Shown: piece after piece, positions 9,950 to 21,895 of the stretch
Layout of the letters: the number at the start of each line of letters is the position of its first letter
Position numbering within the stretch: position 1 is the stretch's first letter
Assembly: GCF_004027225.2 (NCBI RefSeq)
Contig: NW_022651106.1
Coordinates: forward strand, 124,001-188,000
Direction of reading: 5' to 3'
Source: Strigops habroptila
Lineage: Eukaryota; Chordata; Aves; Psittaciformes; Psittacidae
Length of the DNA stretch: 64,000 bases
Program-made: the position numbers and the translations under genes
The notes under the pieces: generated by a model
Seen by the model: the letters and a program-made list of their open reading frames with translations, nothing else
Told to the model about the DNA's origin: nothing
Databases searched by the model: none

Positions 9950-10915
9950 CATGGGGGTGAAGCTTATGGAGATGCTACCACCCAAAACGCCCTGACGGCA
10001 GGTCAGAGACCCCAAAAGCACCGTGGAATGAAGCCCGTGGAGATGCCACCAGCCCATGAGCACCGCAAAGCAAACCCTGCAGAGATGCCGCCACCTCCAA
10101 AACCGGCAGGAACTGAAGCCTATGGAGATGCCACCACCCAAACTAACCCGCTCGGAGGTCAGAGACCCCCAAAACCACCGTGGAATGAAGCCCATGGAGA
10201 TGCCACCAGCCCCATAGCAATGTGAATGAAGCTCATAATGATGCCACCAGGCCCATAGCAGTGATGGGTGAAGCCCCATGGAGGTGCCACCAGCACCAAA
10301 ACCAACAGGACTTGAACCCCATGGAGATACCACCACCCAAACCAACCCTGTTTGAGGTCAGGGTCTCAAAACCGCTTGAATCGAGGCCATAGACCCCCAT
10401 AACCACCATGAACGGAACCCCACTGAGATGCCACCACCACCCATATCAATGATAGGGGAACCCCATTGAGATGCCACCACCCAAACCAACCCCATTCGAT
10501 GTCAGAGACCCCACAACCACCACGAATTGAACCCTCTGGAGATACCACCACCTCCAAACCCACCGTTATCTAAACCCCACTGAGATGCCACCACCCAAAC
10601 CAACCCAATTCGATGTCAGAGACCCCACAACCACCACGAATTGAACCCTGTGGAGATACCACCACCTCCAGACCCACCGTTATCTAAACCCCACTGAGAT
10701 GCCACCACCCAAACCAACCCAATTCGATGTCAGAGACCCCACAACCACCACGAATTGAACCCTGTGGAGATACCACCACCTCCAGACCCACCGTTATCTA
10801 AACCCCACTGAGATGCCACCACCCAAACCAACCCAATTCGATGTCAGAGACCCCATAACCACCACGAATTGAACCCTGTGGAGATGCCACCACCCTATAA
10901 ACCCACCCTATAGGT
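9950..10915. repeat. 118-bp repeats in IGHY CH3-CH4 intron
   Basis: At least three near-identical units of about 118 bp (starts near 10562, 10680 and 10798) carry actgagatgccaccaccc and gttatctaaacccc. Older diverged copies lie to 9950. The gagatgccaccac core recurs in the neighbouring CH2-CH3 intron. Confidence 0.9.
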
Positions 10916-10921
10916 CCCTAC

Positions 10922-11248
10922 CTGGCTTCTTGGAGATGCTGCGGCTGATGGGAGAGGGCAGGTCTCTGTGGTAGACCCGGCAGGTGAAGGTCTCCCCATT
11001 GTCCCAATCGCGGGTGGACACCAGCACCTCTCTGGTGGCCGTGAAGGTGCCATTGAACTGGGCTTTGACTTGGAGGAGGTCGGGGCGAAGGGCCCCCCCT
11101 TGGCTCCGGCTCCAGCTGAGCTCCAGCCCATCGTCACTGGGCAAACTGGTGACCATGCAGCGGAGTTTGGGGTTCTGCGACACGTAAAGGTCCAATGGGG
11201 ACGGGGGGAGGACGAAGACTTGGATGGAGCTGGAGTCCGGATGGACGC
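10922..11248 (-). CDS. IGHY: IGHY CH3 exon
   Basis: The acceptor CCAACAG and the donor CCAG|GTAGGG bound 327 nt. It opens SVHPDSSSIQVFVLPPSP, then DLYVSQNPKLRC with the first Ig Cys. The C-strand Trp is in LELSWSR, FNGT is an N-glycosylation sequon, DWDNGETFTCRVYH supplies the second Cys, and SISKKP follows. It pairs with CH4 as the Fc. Exon phase (1,1) is shared by every CH exon in the window. Confidence 0.95.
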
Positions 11249-11261
11249 CTGTTGGGGGGGG

Positions 11262-11845
11262 GGCGGAGAACGGGAGAGGAACCTTATGGAGATGCCACCA
11301 GCCAAAGGGACTTCAATGGGACCCTATGGAGATGCCACCAGCCTCATATCGGTGAGAGGGGAACCCCATAGAGATGCCACCAGGAGTGAAGGGATGAGAG
11401 AGGAACCCCATGGAGATGCCACCAGCCAAAGGGACTTCAATGGGACCCTATGGAGATGCCACCACCCAATTCAATTCAATAAGAACCCCCTAGAGACCAA
11501 GACCCAAGCTCAATGGAACCCCATGGAGATGCCACCACCCAATTCAATGAGAGAACAACCCCCTAGAGACCAAAATCCAAGCTCAATGGAACCCTATGGA
11601 GATGCCACCACCCAACTCAACGAGACAACAACCCCATAGAGACCAAGAACCAAGCTCAATGGAACCCCATGGAGATGCCACCACCCAATTCAATTCAATA
11701 AGAACCCCCTAGAGACCAAGAACCAAGCTCAATGGAACCCCATGGAGATGCCACCACCCAACTCAACGAGAGAACAACCCCTTAGAGACCAAGACCCAAG
11801 CTCAATGGAACCCCACGGAGATGCCACCACCCAGCCCCATGCCCC
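11262..11845. repeat. Repeats in IGHY CH2-CH3 intron
   Basis: Units combine caatggaaccccatggag, atgccaccacccaactcaa and gagaccaagaccc in blocks of about 60-90 bp. The catggagatgccaccac core is shared with the CH3-CH4 intron. Confidence 0.9.
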
Positions 11846-11852
11846 AACTCAC

Positions 11853-12161
11853 TGATGCACTTGTGGCCGGTGATCTCCACATCGGTACCCGAGGCTCGGT
11901 GGGTGACACCACACGCGAAGGTCTTCTCCTGCCACTCGGCCAAGGTGAGGTTGAGGCGGGCGCTGGCCATGAAGGTGCCCTTGGCGGTGGGGCCCTCGAT
12001 GAGGACGTCGCTTGGGTCCAAGGGCTCGTTGTCCACCAGCCAGCGGAGGCTGAGGGCGCGCGGGGAGAAGCCGGTGGCCAAGCAGAGGAGGTGGATGGAG
12101 GACATGGAGCAGGAATGGAGGAGCTCGACGTGGGGCGGGTGGGAGCGCGCCGGGGCGGGCG
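11853..12161 (-). CDS. IGHY: IGHY CH2 exon
   Basis: The acceptor GCCGCAG and the donor ATCA|GTGAGT bound 309 nt. The domain includes HPPHVELLHSC, SSIHLLCLATGFSPRALSLRW, an NLT sequon (RLNLTLAEW) and KTFACGVTHRASG, ending GHKCI. It replaces the hinge of IgG, as in all IgY. Extra cysteines (LLHSC and GHKC) suit inter-heavy-chain bonds. No alternative terminal exon of the duck IgY(deltaFc) kind is visible after this exon. Confidence 0.94.
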
Positions 12162-12184
12162 CTGCGGCAGGGACCCGCGCGGGG

Positions 12185-13690
12185 ACGCGGCAGGAGGGAG
12201 AGGTGGGAGAGGAAGAGAAGGGGGAGAGGGAGGAGGAGGAGATGGGGGAGAAGAAGGAGATGGAGGAGAAGATGGAGGAGAAGATGCAGGAGGAAGAACA
12301 GAAGAAGGAGAAGAGGAGGAGATAGAGATGGAGGAGGAGAAGGAGAAGAAGGAGATGGAGAAGAGAAGGAGATGGAGGAGAAAGAGAAGAGAAGGAGATG
12401 GAGGAGAAGGAGATGGAGGAGAAGGAGAAGAGAAGGAGATGGAGGAGAAGGAGATGGAGGAGAAGGAGATGGAGGAGAAGGAGAAGAGAAGGAGATGGAG
12501 GAGGAGATGGAGGAGAAGGAGAAGAGAAGGAGATGGAGGAGAAGGAGATGGAGGAGAAGGAGATGGAGGAGAAGGAGAAGAGAAGGAGATGGAGGAGAAG
12601 AAGATGGAGGAGAAGGAGATGGAGGAGAAGGAGATGGAGGAGAAGGAGAAGAGAAGGAGATGGAGGAGGAGATGGAGGAGAAGGAGAAGAGAAGGAGATG
12701 GAGGAGGAGATGGAGGAGAAGGAGAAGAGAAGGAGATGGAGGAGAAGGAGATGGAGGAGAAGGAGATGGAGGAGAAGGAGAAGAGAAGGAGATGGAGGAG
12801 AAGAAGATGGAGGAGAAGGAGATGGAGGAGAAGGAGATGGAGGAGAAGGAGATGGAGGAGAAGGAGAAGAGAAGGAGATGGAGGAGGAGATGGAGGAGAA
12901 GGAGAAGAGAAGGAGATGGAGGAGGAGATGGAGGAGAAGGAGAAGAGAAGGAGATGGAGGAGAAGGAGATGGAGGAGAAGGAGATGGAGGAGAAGGAGAA
13001 GAGAAGGAGATGGAGGAGAAGAAGATGGAGGAGAAGGAGATGGAGGAGAAGGAGATGGAGGAGAAGGAGATGGAGGAGAAGGAGAAGAGAAGGAGATGGA
13101 GGAGGAGATGGAGGAGAAGGAGAAGAGAAGGAGATGGAGGAGAAGGAGATGGAGGAGAAGGAGATGGAGGAGGAGAAGGAGAAGAGAAGGAGATGGAGGA
13201 GAAGATGCAGGAGAAGATGGAGGAGGAAGAAGAGAAGGAGGAGGAGATGGAGATGGAGGGGGACAAGGACAAGAAGGAAAAGGAGAAGATGATGGAGGAG
13301 AAGGAGAAGGAGAAGAGAAGGAGAAGATGGAGGAGAAGATGAAGGAGATGGAGAAGAGAAGGAGATGGAGATGGAGGAGGACAAGGACAAGAAGGAGAAG
13401 GAGAAGATGGAGAAGATGAAGGAGAAGATAAAGGAGGAAGAGAAGAAGGAGGAGAAGAGGAGGAGATGGAGATGGAGGAGGAGAAGGAGAAGGAGGTGGA
13501 GAAGGAGAAGAGAAGGAGATGAAGGAGGACAAGGACAAGAAGAAGAAGGAGGAGAAGATGGAGGAGAAGATGAAGGAGGAAGAAGAGATGGAGAAGGAGA
13601 AGGAGATGGAGGAGGACAAGGACAAGGACAAGGACAAGGACAAGAAGGAGGAGATGGAGGAGAAGGTAGAGGAGGAAGAAGAGTTTAAAC
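12185..13690. repeat. Polypurine GGAGAAGGAGAT tract in IGHY CH1-CH2 intron
   Basis: About 1.5 kb of almost uninterrupted purine on the plus strand, built from ggagaaggagat, gagaagagaaggagat and ggacaaggacaag. The minus (sense) strand is pure pyrimidine. Mirror symmetry is strong, so triplex DNA is possible. Open frames in all directions (Glu/Lys/Arg or Ser/Pro/Leu) are artefacts. Confidence 0.95.
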
Positions 13691-14690
13691 CCGGTTTATC
13701 CCACTTTAAACCACTTTTCCCCCCTTTAACCCATCCCAACCCGTTCCCAATCCCAGTTTACCCCATTTAACACCCGTTTAACCCCAATTTACCCCATTTA
13801 AACCCAGTTTAACCCCCGTTTACCCCATTTAAACCCAGTTTAACCCATTTAAACCCAGTTTACCCCCATTTAAGCCCGTTTAAACCCAGTTTAACCCCAA
13901 TTTACCCCATTTAACCCCATTTTAACCCCATTTAACTCCATTTAAATCCAGTTTAATCCCATTTAACCCCAGTTTTACCCCAATTTACCCCATTTAAACC
14001 CAATTTAACCTCCAATTTACCCCATTTAATCCCAGTTTAACCCCATTTAAACCCAGTTTAACCCCATTTAACCCCATTTAACCCCATTTAACCCCCATTT
14101 AACCCCAATTTTACCCCATTTAACCCCATTTAACCCCATTTAACCCCAATTTTACCCCATTCAACCCCATTCACCCCCAGTTTTACCCCCATTTAAACCC
14201 CATTTAAACCCCATTTAACCCCATTTAACCCCATTTAAACCCAATTTACCCCATTTAACCCCAGTTCTACCCCATTTACCCCCAGTTTTACCCCCATTTA
14301 ACCCCATTTAACCCGTTTTACCCCATTTAACCCCATTTAAACCCCAATTTACCCCATTTAACCCCAGTTTTACCCCATTCACCCCCACTTTTACCCCCAT
14401 TTACCCCCAGTTTTACCCCATTTAACCCCATTTAACCCCAGTTTAACCCCATTTAACCCCAATTTTACCCATTTAAACCCAATTTACCCCATTTAACCCA
14501 ATTTACCCCATTCACCCCCAGTTTTACCCCATTTAACCCCAGTTTAACCCCATTTAACCCCAGTTTTATCCCATTTAAACCCCATTTAACCCCATCTAAC
14601 CCCAATTTTACCCCATTTAACCCCATTTAAACCCCATTTACCCCCTTTAACCCCAATTTACCCCATCCACCCCCACTTTTACCCCCCATT
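13690..14690. repeat. ccccatttaa repeats in IGHY CH1-CH2 intron
   Basis: Units such as ccccatttaaccccatttaa and ccccagttttacc. The IGHY sense strand reads GGGGTTAAAT, so it is G-clustered. No genes. Confidence 0.9.
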
Positions 14691-14708
14691 TCCCCCCATT
14701 TCGCTCAC

Positions 14709-14987
14709 CAGAGACTCTGACGCTGCGGCTGAAGCCGGTGGCCGGGTGCCGCACGGCGCAGGTGGCCTCCCGCAGCCCCGCGGGGAACCCTACGGCGCTG
14801 CCCAGCGTGAGGAGCCCCCTCCTGCCCCGGGCCGCGGGGTAGGTGCGGGGCGGGACGGACGGAGAGGACCCCCCCGTGGTCCACGACACGGAGACGGGCT
14901 CTGGGATGTACCCGGCCACCAGGCAGCCCGCCATGGCCGGCGTGCTGCAGGACGCCAGCGGGAACACCCTCGGGGAGGTGGCTGGGG
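14709..14987 (-). CDS. IGHY: IGHY CH1 exon
   Basis: The acceptor CCCTGCAG and the donor CTCTG|GTGAGC bound 279 nt. It begins APATSPRVFPLASCSTPAMA, carries AGCLVAGYIPEPVSVSW and ends ATCAVRHPATGFSRSVRVS. LASC supplies the usual light-chain Cys region, and the two domain cysteines are present. It is the first IGHY exon after S-upsilon and accepts the JH donor after class switching. Confidence 0.94.
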
Positions 14988-15004
14988 CTGCAGGGGGAGA
15001 CAAG

Positions 15005-16220
15005 GGGGAACCATCAGGGGACATAAGGGACCATGAGGGCATCGTAAGGGACCATGAGGGCATCATAAGGGACCATGAGGAACCAGAAGAACATCATAAG
15101 GGACCATGAGAACATCATAAGGGACCATGAGAACACCATAAGGGACCATAAGAACATCATAAGGGACCATGAGGGCATCATAAGGGACCATAAGGGCATC
15201 ATAAGGGACCATGAGAACATCATAAGGGACCATAAGAACATCATAATGGACCATGAGGGCATCATAAGGGACCATGAGGGCATCATAAGGGACCATGAGG
15301 GCATCATAAGGGGCCATGAGGGACCATAGGAACATCATAAGGGACCATGAGGGACCATAAGGGCATCATAAGGGACCATGAGAACATCATAAGGGACCAT
15401 GAGGGCATCATAAGGGACCATAAGGGCATCATAAGGGACCATGAGAACATCATAAGGGACCATGAGAACATCATAAGGGACCATAAGGGCATCATAAGGG
15501 ACCATAAGGGCATCATAAGGGACCATAAGAACATCATAAGGGACCATAAGGGCATCATAAGGGACCATAAGAACATCATAAAGGACCATGAGGAACCAGA
15601 AGAACATCATAAGGGACCATGAGAACACCATAAGGGACCATAAGAACATCATAAGGGACCATGAGGGCATCATAAGGGACCATAAGGGCATCATAAGGGA
15701 CCATAAGGGCATCATAAGGGACCATAAGAACATCATAAGGGACCATAAGGGCATCATAAGGGACCATAAGAACATCATAAAGGACCATGAGGAACCAGAA
15801 GAACATCATAAGGGACCATGAGAACACCATAAGGGACCATAAGACCATCATAAGGGACCATTGGGAACCAGAAGAACATCATAAGGGACCATAAGAACAT
15901 CATAAGGGACCATGAGGGACCATAAGGACATCATAAGGGACCATGAGGAACCAGAAGAACATCATAAGGGACCATAAGGACATCATAAGGGACCATAAGG
16001 ACATCATAAGGGACCATGAGGGACCAGAAGGGCATCATAAGGGACCATGAGAACATCATAAGGGACCATAAGAACATCATAAGGGACCATGAGGGACCAT
16101 AAGGACATCATAAGGGACCATGAGGAACCAGAAGGGCATCATAAGGGACCATAAGAACATCATAAGGGACCATGAGAACATCATAAGGGACCATATGGGA
16201 CCATAAGAGCACCATAAGGG
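15005..16220. repeat. 21-bp repeat 5' of IGHY CH1
   Basis: More than fifty copies of catcataagggaccatgagg with a gaacatcataagggaccat variant. Open frames here are repeat translations. Confidence 0.92.
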
Positions 16221-16990
16221 GACCTCAAGGGGACCTTCAGGGGACCTCAGGGTCTTCATAGGCACCATAAAGGACCACAAGGAACCCTCAGAGGACCTTA
16301 AGAGCATCATAATGGGACCTCAAGGGCTCCATGGGCGCCTTAAGAGCACCCATAGGCACCCTAATGGGACCTCAGGGTCTCTGTGGGCACCTTAAGAGCA
16401 CCCATAGGCACCCTAATGGGACCTCAAGGGCTCCATGGGCGCCTTAAGAGCACCCATAGGCACCCTAATGGGACCTCAAGGGCTCCATGGCCACCTTAAG
16501 AGCACCCATAGGCACCCTAATGGGACCTCAAGGGCTCCGTGGGCACCTTAAGAGCACCCATAGGCACCCCAAAGGGACTCAGAGGCACCCTAATGGCACC
16601 CATAGGGACCCTAATGGGACCTCAAGGGCTCCATAGGCACCTTAACAGCACCCATAGACACCCTAAGAGCACCCCGAGGGACGCCAAAGGGACCCATAGG
16701 CACCCTAAGAGCACCCCGAGGGACGCCAAAGGGACCCATAGGCACCCTAAGGGCACCCATGGGGACCCCAATGGGACCGATAGACACCCCAAAGGGACCC
16801 ATAGGCACCCCAAAGGGACCCATAGACACCCTAAGAGCACCCATAGGCACCCCAAAGGGACCCATAGACACCCTAAGAGCACCCATAGGCACCCCAAAGG
16901 AACCCATAGACACCCTAAGAGCACCCATAGGGACCCCAAAAGGACCCATAGGCACCCTAAGGGCACCCATGGGCACCCTGAGGGGCCCCC
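16215..16990. repeat. Repeat between IGHY CH1 array and S-upsilon
   Basis: Units of the type cacccataggcaccccaa and gggacccatagacaccc. They grade into the switch-like array, sharing catagggacccc words. No AGCT enrichment is evident here. Confidence 0.85.
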
Positions 16991-16999
16991 CTGCCCCAT

Positions 17000-19400
17000 A
17001 GGGACCCCCTGCTCTATAGGGACCCCATAGGACAGCTCAGCTGCCCCCCTGCCCTATAGAGACCCCTGCCCCATAGGGACCCCATACAGGAACCCCCATA
17101 GTGCAGCTCAGCTGGACCCAGCCCCATAGGGACCCCCTGCCCTATAGGGACCCCATAGGACAGCTCAGCTGCCCCCTATAGCCCTCCCCTGCCCCATAAG
17201 GCCCCCCTGTTCTATAGGTACCCCTGCCCCATAGGGACCCCATATAGGGACCCCAATAGCGCAGTTCAGCTGGACCCAGCCCCATAGAGACCCTGCCCTA
17301 TAGGATCCTCTACCCCATAGGGACCCCCTGCTCCATAGGGACCCCACACTACAGCTCAGCTGCCCCACAGAATCCCCTGCCCTATAGGTCCCCCTGCCCC
17401 ATAGGATCCCCTGCACTATAGGGACCCTAATAGTATAGCTCAGCTGGACCCAGCCCCATAGAATCCCCTGCCCTGTAGGTCCCCCTGCCCTATAGGTCCC
17501 CCTGCCCCATAGAATCCCCTGCCCCGTAGGTCCCCCTGCCCTATAGGTCCCCCTGCCCCATGGGAGCCCCTACACTATAGGGACACCAACAGTATAGCTC
17601 AGCTAGACCCAGCCCCATAGAATCCCCTGCCCCATAGAATCCCATGCCCCATAGGGACCCCTGCCCCATAGGATCCCCTACACTATAGGGACCCTAATAG
17701 TATAGCTCAGCTGGACCCAGCCCCATAGAATCCCCTGCCCTATAGGTCCCCCTGCCCTATAGGTCCCCCTGCCCCATAGGAGCCCCTGCACTATAGGGAC
17801 CCTAACAGTATAGCTCAGCTGGACCCCGCCCCATAGAATCCCCTGCCCTATAGGTCCCCCTGTCCATAGAATCCCCTGCCCCATAGGTCCCCCTGCCCCA
17901 TAGAATTCCCTGCCCCATAGGTCCTCCTGCCCCATAGGAGCCCCTGCACTATAGGGACCCTAACAGTATAGCTCAGCTGGACCCCGCCCCATAGAATCCC
18001 CTGCCCTATAGGTCCCCCTGCCCTATAGGTCCCCCTGCCCCATAGGAGCCCCTGCACTATAGGGACCCTAACAGTATAGCTCAGCTGGACCCCGCCCCAT
18101 AGAATCCCCTGCCCTATAGGTCCCCCTGTCCATAGAATCCCCTGCCCTATAGGTCCCCCTGCCCCATAGGAGCCCCTGCACTATAGGGACCCTAATAGTA
18201 CAGCTCAGCTGGACCCAGCCCCATAGAATCCCCCTGCCCCATAGGGACCCCTGCCCCATAGGAGCCCCTGCACTGTAGGGACCCCAACAGTATAGCTCAG
18301 CTGGACCCTGCCGCATAGAATCCCCTGCCCTATAGGTCCCCCTGCCCCATAGAATCCCCTGCCCCATAGGTCCCCCTGCACTATAGGGACCCTAATAGTA
18401 TAGCTCAGCTGGACCCTGCCCCATAGAATCCCGTGCCCTATAGGTCACCCTGCCCCATAGGAGCCCCTACACTATAGGGACCCTAATAGTACAGCTCAGC
18501 TGGACCCAGCCCCATAGAATCCGCTGTCCCATAGAATCCCCTGCCCTATAGGTCCCCCTGCCCCATAGAATCCCCTACCCCATAGGGACCCCTGCCCCAT
18601 AGGATCCCCTGCACTATAGGGACCCTAATAGTACAGCTCCGCTGGACCCAGCCCCATAGAATCCCCTGCCCCATAGGTCCCCCTGCCCCATAGGAGCCCC
18701 TGCACTATAGGGACCCTAATAGTACAGCTCAGCTGGACCCAGCCCCATAGAATCCCCTGCCCCATAGGAGCCCCTGCACTATAGGGACCCTAATAGTACA
18801 GCTCAGCTGGACCCAGCCCCATAGAATCCCCTGCCCTATAGGGACCCCTGCCCCATAGGTCCCCCTGCACTATAGGGACCCTAATAGTACAGCTCAGCTG
18901 GACCCAGCCCCATAGAATCCCCTACCCCATAGAATCCCCTGCCCTATAGGTCCCCCTGCCCCATAGAATCCCCTGCCCCGTAGGTCCCCCTGCCCTATAG
19001 GTCCCCCTACCCCATAGAATCCCCTGCCCCATGGGAACCCCTATACTATAGGGACCCCAATAGTATAGCTCAGCTGAACCCAGCCCCATAGAATCCCCTG
19101 CCCCATAGGCACCCATGCCCTATAGGTCCCCCTGCCCCATAGGAGCCCCTACACTATAGGGACCCCAATAGTATAGCTCAGCTGGACCCCGCCCCATAGA
19201 ATCCCCTCCCCTATAGGTCCCCCCGCCCCATAGAATCCCGTGCCCCATAGGGACCCCCTGCCCTATAGGATCCCCTACCCCATAGGAACCCCACAGAGCA
19301 GCTCAGCTCCCCCTGCCCTATAGCGACCCTTGCCCCATAGGGACCCCTGCCCTATAGGAACACCATTCTACAGCTCAGCTGCCCCTGCCCCATAGCAACC
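17000..19400 (-). other. Putative S-upsilon switch region
   Basis: About 22 units carry AGCTCAGCTGG (AGCT is the AID hotspot type of vertebrate switch regions), separated by ccccatagaatcccctgcc and tataggtccccctgcc blocks. On the minus strand, the IGHY sense strand, it is strongly G-rich, which favours R-loops. Its place, 2 kb 5' of IGHY CH1, is where a switch region belongs. It also lies 5' of inverted IGHA, but with C-rich sense there. Confidence 0.75.
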
Positions 19401-19612
19401 CCCTGCCCCACAGAGACTCTCTGTCCCATAGAGACCCCATAGTCCACCTCCACTCCGTAGTCCCCCCAGCCCCATAGAGCCCCATAGAGACCCCACAGAG
19501 CCCCACAGAGCCCCACAGAGACACATACAGACACTTAGAACCCTATAGAGACCCATAGAGAACCCATAGAGCCCCATAGGGACCCCCAGCCCCATAGAGC
19601 CCATAGGGAAAG

Positions 19613-19769
19613 CCTTACCCGCATGGCGGCAGCTCTGCCCCACACACGCTGCAATGGGGCCCTTCCCCCACCCCCCCCACTTCCTGCTTCCTGCCTGGCA
19701 CCTGCTGTGGGGCAGCCCCATAGCGCCCCATAGAGACCTCTAGGGACCCACAGAGACCACAACAGGGTC
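19613..19769 (-). promoter_or_regulatory. Candidate I-upsilon germline exon and promoter
   Basis: This short unique island sits immediately 5' of S-upsilon on the minus strand. It reads CAGCAGGTGCCAGG, then two GGAAG ETS-type cores (GCAGGAAGCAGGAAGTG), then GCCGCCATGCG and the splice donor GGTAAGG (GT at 19618-19617). Germline transcripts in other vertebrates start at an I exon 5' of each switch region and splice into CH1. The layout fits that. No transcript evidence is available. Confidence 0.4.
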
Positions 19770-20830
19770 AATAATCAATGGGATTGGTAATTATTAGGAC
19801 TAATAACTGAGGGAATCGATGATTAATAGGGCTAATAGCCATTAGAATCGATGATTAATAGGGCTAATAAGCATTAGAACCGATTATTAATAGGACCGAT
19901 CATTAATATGGACAATAATCGATGGAATTGATAATTATTAGGACTAATAACTGATGGAATCGATGATTAATAGGGCTAATAACCAATAGAATGGATGATT
20001 AATAGGGCTAATAACCATTAGAATTTATAATCAATAGGACTGATAACCAATAAGATCAGTAATCCAGGGGATTGATCATCAATATGGTCAATAATCAATG
20101 GAACTGATAATTATTAGGACTAATAACTGACAGAAATGATTATTAATAGGGCTAATAACCAATGGAATTGATTGTTAATAGCACTAATAGCTATTAGAAT
20201 CAATAATTAAAAGGACTGATCATCAATAGGATCAATTATCAATGGAATTGATGATTGTTAGGACTAATAACTGGCAGAATCAACGATTAATAGGGCTAAT
20301 AACCAACAGAATCGATCATTAATAGCACTAATAACAACCAGATCAATGACTAATAGCACTAATAACCAATAGGATCTATGATTCATAACCAATAGGCTCA
20401 ATAATCAATGGCCTTGATAGTTATTAGGACTAATAACTGACAGAATCAGCGATTAATAGGGCTAATAACTGATAGAATCGACCATTAATAGCACTAATAA
20501 CCAATAGGGTCAATGATTCATAACCAATAGGCTCAAGAATCAATGTCCTTGATAGTTATTAGGACTAATAACTGACAGAATCAACAATTAATAAGGCTAA
20601 TAACCCATAGAATCGACCATTAATAGCACTAATAACCAATCAGATCAATGACTAATAGCACTAATAACCAATAGAATCGATGATTCATAATCAATAGAGT
20701 CAATAATCAATGGCCTCGATAGTTATTAGGACTAATAACTGACAGAATCAGCGATTAATAGGGCTAATAACCCATAGAATCGACCATTAATAGCACTAAT
20801 AACCAATCGGATCAATGACTAATAACCGAT
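19770..20830. repeat. AT-rich repeat between alpha and upsilon
   Basis: Units of about 40-60 bp built from aatagggctaataaccaat, agaatcgatgattaatag and ggactaataactgacag. AT-rich in contrast to the G/C-skewed arrays on both sides. No genes seen. Confidence 0.9.
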
Positions 20831-21770
20831 AGGGAGCAGGCCCAGTTTAAGCCCAATTCAAGCCCAGTTTAAGCCCAGTTTAACCCCAATTCAAACCCAG
20901 TTTAACCCCAATTCAACCCCAATTTAAGCCCAGTTTAACCCAAATTCAACCCCAATTCAAGCCCAGTTTAACCCCAATTCAACCCCAGTTTAAGCCCAGT
21001 TCAACCCCAATTCCAGCCCAGTTTTACCCCAATTCCAGCCCAGTTCAACCCCAATTCAAGCCCAGTTTAAGCCCAGTTCAACCCCAATTCAAGCCCAGTT
21101 CAACCCCAATTCAAGCCCAGTTTTACCCCAATTCAACCCCAATTCAACCCCAATTCCAGCCCAGTTCAACCCCAATTCAAGCCCAGTTTAAGCCCAGTTC
21201 AACCCCAATTCAAGCCCAGTTCAACCCCAATTCAAGCCCAGTTTAACCCCAATTCAACCCCAATTCAACCCCAATTCAACCCCAATTCCAGCCCAGTTCA
21301 ACCCCAATTCAAGCCCAGTTTAAGCCCAGTTTAAGCCCAGTTAAACCCCAGTTTTAACCCAATTCAAGCCCAGTTTAACCCCAATTCAACCCCAATTCAA
21401 TCCCAATTCAAACCCAATTTAAGCCCAATTCAAGCCCAGTTTAACCCCAGTTTAACCCCAATTCAAACCCAGTTTAACCCCAATTCAAGCCCAGTTTAAG
21501 CCCAGTTTAACCCCAATTCAAGCCCAGTTTAACCCCAATTCAAACCCAGTTTAAGCCCAGTTCAACCCCAATTCAACCCCAATTCAAGCCCAGTTTAAGC
21601 CCAATTCAACCCCAATTCAAGCCCAGTTTTACCCCAGTTTAACCCCAGTTTAAGCCCAGTTTAAGCCCAGTTTAAGCCCAATTCAACCCCAATTCAACCC
21701 CAGTTTAACCCCAGTTTAAGCCCAGTTTAAGCCCAGTTTAAGCCCAGTTTAAGCCCAATTCCACCCTCTC
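20830..21770. repeat. cagtttaagcc repeat 5' of IGHA
   Basis: Tandem 10-22 bp words cccagtttaagcccagtt and caaccccaattcaagccc. C-rich on the IGHA sense strand. It lacks the AGCT motif that marks the mu and upsilon arrays. Confidence 0.9.
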
Positions 21771-21895
21771 ACCGTTGCACCTTCCACCTCCTGCCGCCAC
21801 CACTTGTGGTGCCCCCATTGACCCCTCTGGGGGGACACCACCAAAGAGGAGGAGCTGATGGTGGGAACCAGCTCGAGGAGGAACTTCCCATCCCA
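21771..21895 (+). promoter_or_regulatory. Candidate IGHA germline promoter island
   Basis: This is a unique block between two arrays. It holds an ACCAC-TT-GTGGT inverted pair of RUNX-type sites and two AGCT words (GGAGCTGA and CCAGCTCG). RUNX proteins drive mammalian I-alpha promoters. The position about 0.9 kb 5' of Calpha1 on the sense strand is suitable. Weak, motif-only call. Confidence 0.25.

Noticed and set aside
10922-12161. Duck-type short IgY (deltaFc) terminal exon between CH2 and CH3.
   Set aside because: The intron is fully occupied by repeats. No acceptor followed by a short coding tail and poly(A) signal was found.
11802-13739. Very long open frames on both strands (Glu/Lys/Arg or Ser/Pro/Leu-rich).
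   Set aside because: They are translations of the GGAGAAGGAGAT polypurine array inside an IGHY intron. Several frames are open at once and there are no conserved motifs.
13690-14690. Interstitial telomere-like repeat (TTTAACCCC).
   Set aside because: The unit is not the vertebrate CCCTAA repeat and is irregular, so it is treated as a local minisatellite.
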